From positions 186,001-250,000 of the forward strand of contig CAYORU010000002.1 in NCBI GenBank assembly GCA_964406445.1: DNA of 64,000 nucleotides, read 5' to 3'. The translations under genes were made by a program, and so were the position numbers. The notes under the pieces were generated by a model that saw only the letters and a program-made list of their open reading frames with translations, did no database searches and was not told where the DNA came from. Source of the DNA: SG8-30 sp964406445. GTDB taxonomy: Bacteria; Pseudomonadota; Gammaproteobacteria; Steroidobacterales; Steroidobacteraceae. Below, one piece after another: positions 10,841 to 19,558 of the stretch (its first letter is position 1; each line of letters starts with the position of its first letter).

Positions 10841-12214
10841 CCGGTCGAGCAGCCAGCCCGGAAAGAACGTCAGCCAGGCCACGGGCGCGAGGCACAGCAG
10901 GCTCGCGCCGAGCGCGAGCTTGCGCCCGGGCGGCGGCTCGCCCTCTGCCTGGCCCATGAACGCGTACTGCAGCACCCGCAGATAGAAGTAGATGCCGAGA
11001 TAGCTCGCGACGAGGCCGGCCACTGCGAGGCCGGTGTAGCCGGCCTCCATGACGTTGCGGAAGACGAGGAACTTGGCGACGAAGCCGGGGAAGGGCGGCA
11101 GGCCGGCGAGGGAGAGCATGGCCATGCCGAGCGTGAGCGCGGCGTAGGGCCGGCGCGCGAACATGCCCTTGAGAGCCTCCAGCCGGTCGGCGGCGACGTC
11201 GTCCTCGCCGCCGGGCAGCGCGGCGAGCGCGAGCAGGTTCATGAGGCCGTAGGCGATGACGTAGAACGCCACCGCCTCGAAGCGGCCCTCGGGTGCGCCG
11301 AGGAAGGCGAAGTAGAGATACCCGGCGTGGGCGATGGACGAGTAGCCGATCATGCGCCGGGTGCTCGTCTGGCGGATGGCGGCGAGGTTGCCCCAGGCCA
11401 TGGACGCGAGCGGCAGCGCGGCAATGGGCGCGACCAGCAGCGCGGGAATCGTCGCCCCGTCGAAGAGCCGCACCGCCGCAAGCAGCACGCCGGCCTTGAC
11501 CCCTGCCGCCATGTAGGCCGTCACCGGCAGCGTCGCGCCCTGGTAGGCATCCGGCGCCCAGCCGTGGAACGGCACCACGGCGCCCTTGAGGAAAAAGGCG
11601 GCTATGACCAGCAGCACGCCGGCGGTGGCGAGCGGCGTGCGGGTTTCGAGCCCGGCGGGGAAGGCCGCGACCGACAGCGACCCCGTGGCGCCGAGCAGCA
11701 GCGAGGCGCCCATCAGCAGCATGGCGCTCGCCGTGCCGCCCAGCACGAGGTACTTGAGCGCCGCCTCGGCGCTCTCGGGCCGCAGCATCCGCATCATCAC
11801 CATCGTGTAGACGGGCAGCGACAGCAGCTCGAGGCCGACGAAGAGCGTCAGGAAGCTGTCTGCGGAGAGCGCGATGCAGGCGCCGTAGAGCGAGAAGAGC
11901 AGCAGCGCCTGCACGCGCGGGCCGCGGAACTCCTCGCGCGACAGCAGCACCACTGGAATGGCGAGCCCGATCAGCACCGCCTTGCCGAGGAATGCCGCCG
12001 GGTCCACCGACAGCTGGCCCGCGAAGGGCGCGGCCGCGTAGTCGGCGACGTGCAGCCACAGCGCGGCGATGCCGGCGGCAACCAGGGTCGCGAGGGCCAC
12101 GGTCGAGCCGTCGCGCCGCTGCCTCGACACGATCTCGATCGTGATCACGAGCAGGGCGCCGGCGAGCAGCAGGTGCTCGGGCAGGAGGCTCCTGAGCAGC
12201 ACCGCCCAGCTCAT
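10835..12214 (-). CDS. nuoN: NADH-quinone oxidoreductase subunit N
   Basis: A 459-residue membrane subunit and the last gene of the nuo operon. It is an antiporter-like proton-pumping subunit of complex I with about fourteen hydrophobic segments. The conserved Lys/His-bearing helices are visible in FFLKGAVVPFHGWAPDAYQG and in the RRMIGYSSIAHAGYL stretch. Its start overlaps the nuoM stop (ATGA). Its last six bases overlap the convergent DUF349 gene, which leaves no room for a separate terminator. Confidence 0.96.
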   Translation of the reverse strand: MSWAVLLRSLLPEHLLLAGALLVITIEIVSRQRRDGSTVALATLVAAGIAALWLHVADYAAAPFAGQLSVDPAAFLGKAVLIGLAIPVVLLSREEFRGPRVQALLLFSLYGACIALSADSFLTLFVGLELLSLPVYTMVMMRMLRPESAEAALKYLVLGGTASAMLLMGASLLLGATGSLSVAAFPAGLETRTPLATAGVLLVIAAFFLKGAVVPFHGWAPDAYQGATLPVTAYMAAGVKAGVLLAAVRLFDGATIPALLVAPIAALPLASMAWGNLAAIRQTSTRRMIGYSSIAHAGYLYFAFLGAPEGRFEAVAFYVIAYGLMNLLALAALPGGEDDVAADRLEALKGMFARRPYAALTLGMAMLSLAGLPPFPGFVAKFLVFRNVMEAGYTGLAVAGLVASYLGIYFYLRVLQYAFMGQAEGEPPPGRKLALGASLLCLAPVAWLTFFPGWLLDRL

Positions 12215-13752
12215 GGCGCGCCCCCCTCTGCTTCACCCAGCACGAGCCGCTGGTACTCGAGCGAGCCGGACTCGATCCTGGCGAGCGCGCCGCCGGGGGC
12301 GATGCCGAGCGCCAGCACCGCGGCGACGATCGCCGCGAGGATCGCGCTCTCGCGCAGGCCGAGGTCGGCGACCGCATGCCCGCCGGGGAGCTTTTCCTCA
12401 CCGAACAGGAACGACTTGGCGAAGCGCAGCATGTAGAGGGCACCCAGCACCACCCCGGTCACGGCGGTGACTGCGAGCACCAGCACCGTCGAGCCGCCGC
12501 CGGCCACGTGGGTCGCCCAGCCGGCGCTCATGGCGCCGGCGAGCGCGAGGAACTCGCCGGTGAAGCCGCTGGTGGCCGGCAGGCCGATCGAGGCGAGCGT
12601 CAGCAGCATGAAGAACACCGAGTAGGCGGGCATGGCCTTGGCGAGACCGCCGTAGGCGCCGAGCTCGCGGGTGTGGCAGCGCTCGTAGACCATGCCGACC
12701 ATGAGGAACAGCCCGGCCGAGACCAGGCCGTGGCTCACCATCTGGATCACCGCGCCCTGGATGCCGAGCAGGTCGAAGCAGGCGAGGCCGAGCATCACGT
12801 AGCCGAGGTGGCTGATCGAGGAGTAGGCGATGATCTTCTTGATGTCGTCCTGCACCAGCGCGAGGCAGGCGCCGTAGACGATGCTCACCACCGCGAGCGC
12901 CATCACGTAGGGCGCGAATTCGCGCGCCGCATCCGGGAAGAGCGGGAAGCCGAGCTTCATGAAGCCGTAGGTGCCCATCTTCAGGAGCACCCCGGCGAGG
13001 ATCACCGAGCCCGCCGTCGGCGCCTCGACGTGGGCGTCCGGCAGCCAGGTGTGGAAGGGCACGATCGGCACCTTGATCGCGAACGACAGCGCGAAGGCGC
13101 CGAGCAGCCAGCCCTGCACCGACAGCGGCAGGTCGAGGCCGTAGAGGTCGGTGAGGGCGAAGGAGAGTTCGCCGCGGGCCTGGTACAGCGACCACACCAG
13201 GTAGATCAGCGCCGCCAGCATCAGGATGCTGCCGAAGGCGGTGTAGAGCACGAACTTGAGGGTGGCGTAGATCCGCCGCTCGCCGCCCCAGATGCCGATC
13301 ATCAGGAACATCGGGATCAGCATCGTCTCCCAGAACACATAGAACAGGAACAGGTCCTGGGCGAGGAAGGTGCCCACCATCGCGAACTGGATGAAGAACA
13401 CCATGGCGTGGAAGAGCTTGACGCTCTCGCGGATGGCGGTGAAGGCGCCGGCAACCACGAGCGGCCCGAGGAAGGCCGTCAGCAGCACCAGCAGCACGTT
13501 CATGCCGTCGAGGCCGACGTGGTAGTAGACACCCCAGTCGGCAATCCAGGCCAGGCGGGTCTCGAACTGCAGTCCCGCGACGCCCGGTGCGAAGCTCGCA
13601 TAGAGCCAGGCGGCGAGCGCGAGCTGCGCGAGCATCACCGCGAGCGCGAGGCCGCGCACGGCGCGGTCGGCGCCGCGCGGCAGCACCGGCAGCAGCGCCA
13701 TGCCGAGGACCGGCAGCCACAGCAGCAGGTTGAGCAGGCTGGCCTCAGGCAT
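12211..13752 (-). CDS. nuoM: NADH-quinone oxidoreductase subunit M
   Basis: A 513-residue antiporter-like subunit of complex I. Conserved features include VFWETMLIPMFLMIGIWGG (Glu of the TM5 helix), FAIKVPIVPFHTWLPDAHVE with its conserved Lys, and KKIIAYSSISHLGYV. ATG 13752 was chosen over an upstream in-frame codon at 13806 because it gives the usual short hydrophobic N-terminus (MPEASLLNLLLWLP) and overlaps the nuoL stop by 8 bases. It pumps protons in the distal membrane arm. Confidence 0.97.
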   Translation of the reverse strand: MPEASLLNLLLWLPVLGMALLPVLPRGADRAVRGLALAVMLAQLALAAWLYASFAPGVAGLQFETRLAWIADWGVYYHVGLDGMNVLLVLLTAFLGPLVVAGAFTAIRESVKLFHAMVFFIQFAMVGTFLAQDLFLFYVFWETMLIPMFLMIGIWGGERRIYATLKFVLYTAFGSILMLAALIYLVWSLYQARGELSFALTDLYGLDLPLSVQGWLLGAFALSFAIKVPIVPFHTWLPDAHVEAPTAGSVILAGVLLKMGTYGFMKLGFPLFPDAAREFAPYVMALAVVSIVYGACLALVQDDIKKIIAYSSISHLGYVMLGLACFDLLGIQGAVIQMVSHGLVSAGLFLMVGMVYERCHTRELGAYGGLAKAMPAYSVFFMLLTLASIGLPATSGFTGEFLALAGAMSAGWATHVAGGGSTVLVLAVTAVTGVVLGALYMLRFAKSFLFGEEKLPGGHAVADLGLRESAILAAIVAAVLALGIAPGGALARIESGSLEYQRLVLGEAEGGAP

Positions 13753-15619
13753 GGCGGAGGCTCCAGGCGAGCAGCAGCACCAGGCCGGCGAGGCCCAGGA
13801 GCACATAGGCCTGCAGGCTGCCGGCCTGTACCCGCGACAGCGCGCCGGCGGCGGCCCGGGCGAGCCCGGCGAGGCCGTGCAGCGTTCCGTCGATCAGCAC
13901 GCGGTCGCCGAGGCCGAGGAACACCCGTCGCGACAGCCACTCGAGCGGCCGGCCGAGGGTCGCCTCGTACAGCTCGTCCACGTAGTACTTGCCGGTCAGC
14001 AGCCGGTGCAGGCCGGCGAAGCGCTCACCGAGGCGTGCGGCGCGCGCCGCATCGCCGCCGTACAGCCAGGCCGCGAGCGCGAGGCCGGTGAGCCCCAGGA
14101 CGACCGAGAGCGCGAGCAGCCCCACGTGGAGGTGCTCGAAGGCCGGGTTCACCGCCGGCAGCGGCAGCATCGGCTCGAGGAAATGCGGGATCGACACGAA
14201 GCCGCCGACGGCCGAGAGCGCGGCGAGGACCACCAGCACCCCGGCCATCGACGGCGGCGACTCGTGCACGTGGTGCTCGACCTCGGGGCTCATCCGCGAG
14301 GGCCCCATGAACGTGCGCCACAGCAATCGGAACATGTAGAAGGCGGTCAGCAGCGCGGTGAGCGCGGCGAGGGCGAAGAGCAGCACCGAGCCGCCGCGTT
14401 CGCTCGAGAGCGCGTACCAGAGGATCTCGTCCTTCGAGAAGAACCCGGCGAGCGGCGGCAGGCCGGCGATCGCGGCGGTGGCGATCGCGAAGGTGGCGAA
14501 GGTCACCGGGATCCGACGCGCCAGCCCGCCCATGCGGCGGATGTCCTGCTCGCCGCCGAGCGCGTGGATCACGCTGCCGGCGCCGAGGAACAGGCAGGCC
14601 TTGAAGAAGGCATGGGTGTAGAGGTGGAAGACCGCGACCCCGTAGGCGCCGACGCCGAGCGCGACGAACATGAAGCCGAGCTGGGAGATGGTCGAGTAGG
14701 CGAGCACCTTCTTGATGTCGGTCTGCACCACCGCGATGGTGGCGGCGAAGAAGGCGGTCAGCACGCCGATCACCGCGACCAGCTGCGAGGCCTCCGGGGC
14801 CTCCAGGTAGACGCCCGACAGGCGCGCGACCAGGTAGACGCCGGCGGTGACCATGGTCGCGGCGTGGATCAGCGCCGAGACCGGGGTCGGGCCGGCCATG
14901 GCGTCGGGCAGCCAGACGTGCAGCGGGATCTGCGCCGACTTGCCGGTGGCGCCGATGAACAGCAGCACCGCGACCAGCGTCGCCGAAAGCCCCGGCACCG
15001 AACCCGCGCCGAAGGCGGCGTTGATCGCGTCCATGTCGAGCGTGCCGAGCGCCTGCCAGATCAGGAACATGCCGACGAGGAAGCCGGCGTCGCCGATCCG
15101 GTTGGTGATGAAGGCCTTCTTGCCGGCGGCCGCCTTCCCGGGGTCCGAGAACCAGAAGCCGATCAGCAGGTAGGAGGCCAGCCCCACGCCCTCCCAGCCG
15201 ACGAACAGCACCAGCAGCGAGCGGCCGAGGACCAGGAGCAGCATGAAGAACAGGAACAGGTTGAGGTAGGCGAAGTAGCGGGCATAGCCCGGGTCGCCCT
15301 TCATGTAGCCGGTCGAGTAGAGGTGGATCAGCGAGCCGACGCCGGTGACGATGAGCAGCATCACCGCGCTCAGGCGATCCAGCCAGAAGGCGATCTCGAG
15401 GCTGCGCTCGCCGAAGGTGGCCCAGGTGTAGAGCGTCTCGACGACCGGCCCGCCGCCCGCTTCGAGCCCTAGGAACGCCCGCACCGCGAGCGCGAAGGCG
15501 AGCGCCGGCAGGCCGCAACCGACCACGCTCACGAAGCTCCGCCCGAGGCGGCCGCCGAAGATTCCGTTCAGCAGGAAGCCCGCGAGCGGCAGCAGGACGA
15601 TGAGGGTGAGCGTGCCCAC
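13745..15619 (-). CDS. nuoL: NADH-quinone oxidoreductase subunit L
   Basis: A 624-residue membrane subunit, the most distal proton-pumping subunit with the C-terminal lateral helix. Visible signatures are FVGWEGVGLASYLLIGFW, KSAQIPLHVWLPDAMAGPTP with the conserved Lys, and KKVLAYSTISQLGFMFVALG. The start is GTG at 15619, two bases after the nuoK stop; the N-terminus GTLTLIVLLPLAGFLLNG is the usual one. Length matches the family. Confidence 0.97.
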   Translation of the reverse strand: MGTLTLIVLLPLAGFLLNGIFGGRLGRSFVSVVGCGLPALAFALAVRAFLGLEAGGGPVVETLYTWATFGERSLEIAFWLDRLSAVMLLIVTGVGSLIHLYSTGYMKGDPGYARYFAYLNLFLFFMLLLVLGRSLLVLFVGWEGVGLASYLLIGFWFSDPGKAAAGKKAFITNRIGDAGFLVGMFLIWQALGTLDMDAINAAFGAGSVPGLSATLVAVLLFIGATGKSAQIPLHVWLPDAMAGPTPVSALIHAATMVTAGVYLVARLSGVYLEAPEASQLVAVIGVLTAFFAATIAVVQTDIKKVLAYSTISQLGFMFVALGVGAYGVAVFHLYTHAFFKACLFLGAGSVIHALGGEQDIRRMGGLARRIPVTFATFAIATAAIAGLPPLAGFFSKDEILWYALSSERGGSVLLFALAALTALLTAFYMFRLLWRTFMGPSRMSPEVEHHVHESPPSMAGVLVVLAALSAVGGFVSIPHFLEPMLPLPAVNPAFEHLHVGLLALSVVLGLTGLALAAWLYGGDAARAARLGERFAGLHRLLTGKYYVDELYEATLGRPLEWLSRRVFLGLGDRVLIDGTLHGLAGLARAAAGALSRVQAGSLQAYVLLGLAGLVLLLAWSLRHA

Positions 15620-15621
15620 GG

Positions 15622-15924
15622 CTACCCCTTGAGCTCCGCGAAGGCGCCGGCATCGAGCGTGCGGCGGCGGCGGGCGAGCGCCAGCACGATGGGGATGGCG
15701 ATCGCGATCTCGGCCGCGGCGACCACGAACACCAGGAACACCAGCACCGCGGCCTCCGGCGAGCCGGCCTCGCGGGCGAAGGTGATCAGGCTCAGGTTCA
15801 CGCCGTTCAGCATCAGCTCCATGCTCATGAGCATCACGAGCGCGTTGCGGCGCACGATCACCCCTAGGAAGCCGAGCGCGAACAGCAGCGCGGCGACCGC
15901 GAGCAGGAAGTTCTGCTCAGCCAT
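15622..15924 (-). CDS. nuoK: NADH-quinone oxidoreductase subunit K
   Basis: A 100-residue subunit with three membrane helices. The two conserved Glu residues used in proton transfer are in MSMELMLNGVNL and VAAAEIAIAIPIVLAL. ATG 15924 overlaps the nuoJ stop by 8 bases. Size and sequence are standard for complex I subunit K (ND4L). Confidence 0.96.
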   Translation of the reverse strand: MAEQNFLLAVAALLFALGFLGVIVRRNALVMLMSMELMLNGVNLSLITFAREAGSPEAAVLVFLVFVVAAAEIAIAIPIVLALARRRRTLDAGAFAELKG

Positions 15925-16420
15925 CCTCGTCCCTCCCGGCCCTGAGCGCCGCGATGGCGGCGACCACGGCCGCGACCAGCAGCACCGAGGACAGCTCGAA
16001 GTAGAGCCAGTAGTCGTCGAGGAAGGCCGCCGCGAAGCCCTGCACGCCGAAGGCCTGGGTGCCGGCGTCGGCAGGCGCGCCGCCGGCGTCGCGCAGCGCC
16101 CAGGCGACGAGCCCGGCGAGCAGCCCGGCGCCGAGCACGCCCGGCACCAGGAGCGGCGACCAGCGCCGGGTGAAGGACGGGTCGCGCACGTCGAGCAGCA
16201 TGATGGTGTAGACCATGAAGATCATCACCGCGCCGACGTAGATCAGCACCTGGAAGACGGCGATCACGTGCACGCCGAGCATGGCGTAGACGCCGGCCAG
16301 CGAGAGCATGGCGCAGACCAGCGCGAGCGCCGCGCGCATCGGGTGGCGGGCGAACAGCATCAGCAGCCCGCCGACGACCGCCGCCGCGCCGAAGAAATAG
16401 GTCAGCGCGGTCTCGATCAT
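15917..16420 (-). CDS. nuoJ: NADH-quinone oxidoreductase subunit J
   Basis: A 167-residue membrane subunit of complex I (ND6 equivalent). Five helices can be seen, including the conserved LIYVGAVMIFMVYTIMLL segment that carries the pi-bulge helix TM3. ATG 16420 overlaps the nuoI stop by 4 bases. The C-terminus after about residue 130 is variable in this family. Confidence 0.95.
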   Translation of the reverse strand: MIETALTYFFGAAAVVGGLLMLFARHPMRAALALVCAMLSLAGVYAMLGVHVIAVFQVLIYVGAVMIFMVYTIMLLDVRDPSFTRRWSPLLVPGVLGAGLLAGLVAWALRDAGGAPADAGTQAFGVQGFAAAFLDDYWLYFELSSVLLVAAVVAAIAALRAGRDEDG

Positions 16421-16998
16421 GGGGTTCCCCGCGGCGCGGCGCCGGGCTTCGGCGGGTAGGGCTTGGCGACGTCGCGCTGCGGCCGCCAGGTCAGCATCTC
16501 CTCCATGCCGAGCCACATGCGGTGGCGGTCGGTGGACGGCAGGTCCGGCACGTCCTGCGCCATGCGGATCGCGTCCTCCGGGCAAGCCTCGACGCACAGG
16601 CCGCAGAAAATGCAGCGTGAGTAGTCGATCTCGAAGCGCGCGGGCGACTTCGGGTGCGCCGCGTCGGCGGGGTCGAAGGCGGCCTCGATCTCGATGCAGC
16701 GCGCCGGGCAGACGGTCGCGCACATGTTGCAGGCGACGCACTGCGGGCTGCCGTCCGGCCGCTGCGTCAGCACGTGCTTGCCGCGGTTGAAGCGCGCCAT
16801 GTCCGCGCGGCGCTCCTCCGGGTAGTAGGTGGTCAGCGCGCCCTTGCGGCCGGTCATCCAGCGCCAGAGGTTCCGAGTGAAAACCCCGCCCGTCACCGAC
16901 AGGCCGCGCAGGATCTCGAGCAGGTACAGGCGCTCCCACCAGCCCATGCGCGGCTCGTTCCAAAGCTTGCGGCGGCGGTCGACGCGGGCCACGGTCAT
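16417..16998 (-). CDS. nuoI: NADH-quinone oxidoreductase subunit I (2x[4Fe-4S])
   Basis: A 193-residue ferredoxin-like subunit that carries iron-sulfur clusters N6a and N6b. Both cluster motifs are complete: CVACNMCATVCP with a later Cys, and CIFCGLCVEACP. The N-terminus has an amphipathic region (WWERLYLLEILRGLSVTGG) that anchors to the membrane arm. ATG 16998 forms an ATGA overlap with nuoH. The length is slightly above the common 160-180 because of a Pro-rich C-terminal tail. Confidence 0.97.
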   Translation of the reverse strand: MTVARVDRRRKLWNEPRMGWWERLYLLEILRGLSVTGGVFTRNLWRWMTGRKGALTTYYPEERRADMARFNRGKHVLTQRPDGSPQCVACNMCATVCPARCIEIEAAFDPADAAHPKSPARFEIDYSRCIFCGLCVEACPEDAIRMAQDVPDLPSTDRHRMWLGMEEMLTWRPQRDVAKPYPPKPGAAPRGTP

Positions 16999-18137
16999 CC
17001 CTCGAGCAGCCACACCGCGACGGCGGTGACGGTCAGGTTGGCGAGCGCGAGCGGCAGCAGGAACCTCCAGGCGAAGCGCAGCAGCTGGTCGTAGCGGAAG
17101 CGCGGCAGCGACCAGCGGATCAGGATCTGGAAGCTGCAGAGCAGGAACACCTTGCCGAGGAAGGTCAGCAGCTGCAGCGCGACGACCACGCCGTGCGAGA
17201 GCGCGATGACCGTGCCGCCGGGCAGCAGGAAGCCGGCGTCGTTCATCCACGGCAGGTTGTAGCCGCCGAGGAACAGCGTGGCGAACAGCGCCGCGATGAT
17301 CGCGATCTCGATGAACTCCGCGAACATGAACAGCCCCATCTTCATGGCGCTGTATTCGGTGAAGTAGCCGGCGATCAGCTCGGACTCGGCCTCCGGCAGG
17401 TCGAAGGGCGCCCGCTTGTTCTCGGCGATGGCGGCGGTCAGGAACAGCAGCGCCGCGAAGGGGTGCAGGAACAGGCCCCACGCGGGCAGGAAGCCGAAGA
17501 CCGTGCCGGACTGCTGCTCGACGATGCTGCCGAGCTCCACCGTGCCATAGGCGAGGATCAGCCCGAGGACGGTGAGCGCGAGCACCAGCTCGTAGGAGAT
17601 GAGCTGGGCGCCGGCCCGGACCGCGCCGAGCAGCGAGAACTTGTTGTCCGAGGACCAGCCGGCGAGCATCGCGCCCATGATGGCGATGCCGCCGAAGGCG
17701 AACACGACCAAGAGGCCCGCGTCCAGGTCCGCCACCTGCATGCGGTAGGTCCGGTCGCCGAACCACTCGCCGAGCGACCCGGGCAGCAGCTGCCCGGGGA
17801 TGAGTACTCCGCCGAAGGGGATCACCGCGAAGACCAGCAGCACCGGCGTGAAGGCGACCCAGGGCGCGAGCGCGTAGGCGAGCCGGTCGTAGGAGTTGGG
17901 CTTGAAGTCCTCCTTCAGGAGCATCTTGAGGCCGTCGGCAATGCCGTGGAACAGGCCCCACCAGACCAGCTTCACCTGCGTGAAAGGGATGCGCAGGTAG
18001 GCGCGGTTCGCGCCGATGCGATCCGACATGATCGCCGCCTGCTTGCGCTCGACCCAGGTCAGCAGCAGGCCGAAGGTCATGAGCAGGCCCACCGAGAAGA
18101 CGATGAACGCGACGTGGACGGCGAGGTCCTGCATCAT
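16995..18137 (-). CDS. nuoH: NADH-quinone oxidoreductase subunit H
   Basis: A 380-residue membrane subunit that forms the quinone entry with NuoB and NuoD. Conserved features are TWVERKQAAIMSDRIGANRA in the first cytoplasmic loop, LLKEDFKPNSYDR, and AENKRAPFDLPEAESELIAG, the charged loop essential for quinone reduction. The start is one of two adjacent ATG codons (18137 or 18134); the first overlaps the nuoG stop by 4 bases. Confidence 0.97.
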   Translation of the reverse strand: MMQDLAVHVAFIVFSVGLLMTFGLLLTWVERKQAAIMSDRIGANRAYLRIPFTQVKLVWWGLFHGIADGLKMLLKEDFKPNSYDRLAYALAPWVAFTPVLLVFAVIPFGGVLIPGQLLPGSLGEWFGDRTYRMQVADLDAGLLVVFAFGGIAIMGAMLAGWSSDNKFSLLGAVRAGAQLISYELVLALTVLGLILAYGTVELGSIVEQQSGTVFGFLPAWGLFLHPFAALLFLTAAIAENKRAPFDLPEAESELIAGYFTEYSAMKMGLFMFAEFIEIAIIAALFATLFLGGYNLPWMNDAGFLLPGGTVIALSHGVVVALQLLTFLGKVFLLCSFQILIRWSLPRFRYDQLLRFAWRFLLPLALANLTVTAVAVWLLEG

Positions 18138-19558
18138 GCCGCGTCCCTTGCGGCGAGCTGCGCGAACAGCGCCTCGGCGTCCGCGACACCCGCCGGGCGC
18201 GGGAAGCAGGCCTCGAAGGCCGAGACGACGCCCTCGAAGTTCGTGTAGTGCCCGTCGCGCTCGAGCTGGGTGCTGACCGGCAGCAGCACGTCGGCGCGCG
18301 CGTGCGAGGCAGCGGCGAAGCTCGCGACCGAGACCAGCTTCGCGCCGGCCGGCAGCGCGCCAGGGTCCGTACCCTCGCCCCAGTCGAGCACGAGGTCGGT
18401 GCCCGGCGGGAACGACGGCGAGGCGGCGCCGAACAACTCGCGGGCGCGGCGGCCGTTGGGGTTCTTGTCCGCCCGGATGAGCAGCCGGTCCTCCAAGACC
18501 TCGCCGTCGCGCGGCGCGTGGTCCTGCTTGACGAAACTGGGGAAGCGGCCGGCGAAGTGATGGTGGAAGGCGTCGAGTTCCTCGTTCGAGCCCCGGCTCG
18601 AGACCAGCGCAACCGGCTGCCTGGCGGTGGCGATGAGCCGCCGCGCGGCCGCGACCGCATCCTCGAGCGTGGCCGGCTGGCCTGCGACCCGGGCCGTGGT
18701 AACGCGCGGGCGCTCGAACAGGTCGGCGAGGTCGCGGCCCTTGTTGCAGATCCACGGGCCGTTGACCGCCGGGTTCTCGAGCGGCGTGACGCGGGCGATC
18801 CGCGTGTTCTCGGCGGTGGAAACCGACTTCAGCTTCCATTCCTCCTGGCGGTGCCAGACCTGGACGGTGCAGCCGCGCTCGCAGCCCGGGCAGACCGAGG
18901 GCGTGGGCCTGAGGTACCAGACGCGGGCGCGGTGCAGGAAGCGCCGCGACAGCAGCGCGCCGACCGGGCAGAGGTCGACGACGTTGTCCGAGTAGGCGTC
19001 GGTCCGGAAGGCGCCGTCGCCGGACGGCCGCACCAGCGAGTGGTCGGCGCGGTGCTCGATGCCGAGCCCGTTCGAGCCCGACACCTCGCGCGTGAAGCGC
19101 ACGCAGCGCGAGCAGAGGATGCAGCGCTCGTTGTCGAGCACGATCCGGTCGGACAGCGCATAGAACTTGGTGGAGGTGACCTTGGCATCCACGGACGCCG
19201 ACGGCGCACCGTTGTAGCGGTAGTGGTAGTCCTGCAGGGTGCACTCGCCGGCCTTGTCGCAGATGCCGCAGTCCACCGGGTGGTTCAGGAGCGTCAGCTG
19301 CAGGATCGCCTTGCGGTGCTCACGGACTTCCGGCGAGTCGGTCAGCACCTTCATGCCTTCCTTCACCGGCATGTTGCAGGCGATGTCCGTGCCCTTGCCC
19401 TCGACCTCGACCATGCAGATGCGGCAGTTGCCCGGCACCGACAGCGCCGGGTGCCAGCAGAAGTGCGGGAGCTCGATGCCGGCGGCGCGCGCCGCCTGCA
19501 TGACCGTCTGGTCCGCGCCGGCCTCGACCGGCCGGCCGTCTATGTAGAGGGTCGGCAT
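18134..19558 (-). CDS. nuoG: NADH-quinone oxidoreductase subunit G, short form
   Basis: A 474-residue iron-sulfur subunit. The N-terminal ferredoxin region holds the N1b and N5 ligands (CWHPALSVPGNCRICMVEVE, then CGICDKAGECTLQDYHYRY) and N4 (CILCSRCVRFTREVSG with VDLCPVGAL). A further cluster site CPGCERGC with a Cys about 40 residues later (WICNKGR) suggests N7 may be kept. After that the molybdopterin-like domain is much reduced: only about 220 residues remain, so the protein is far shorter than the usual roughly 700-900 residues. There is no frameshift or stop to explain this, and the flanking genes are intact, so it looks like a natural short form. ATG 19558 overlaps nuoF by 19 bases. Confidence 0.93.
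   Translation of the reverse strand: MPTLYIDGRPVEAGADQTVMQAARAAGIELPHFCWHPALSVPGNCRICMVEVEGKGTDIACNMPVKEGMKVLTDSPEVREHRKAILQLTLLNHPVDCGICDKAGECTLQDYHYRYNGAPSASVDAKVTSTKFYALSDRIVLDNERCILCSRCVRFTREVSGSNGLGIEHRADHSLVRPSGDGAFRTDAYSDNVVDLCPVGALLSRRFLHRARVWYLRPTPSVCPGCERGCTVQVWHRQEEWKLKSVSTAENTRIARVTPLENPAVNGPWICNKGRDLADLFERPRVTTARVAGQPATLEDAVAAARRLIATARQPVALVSSRGSNEELDAFHHHFAGRFPSFVKQDHAPRDGEVLEDRLLIRADKNPNGRRARELFGAASPSFPPGTDLVLDWGEGTDPGALPAGAKLVSVASFAAASHARADVLLPVSTQLERDGHYTNFEGVVSAFEACFPRPAGVADAEALFAQLAARDAA

Noticed and set aside
12376..15472. Long plus-strand frames opposite nuoM and nuoL
   Set aside because: They are mirror-frame artefacts of hydrophobic membrane-protein codons, rich in Glu/His/Gln/Arg, with no family resemblance.
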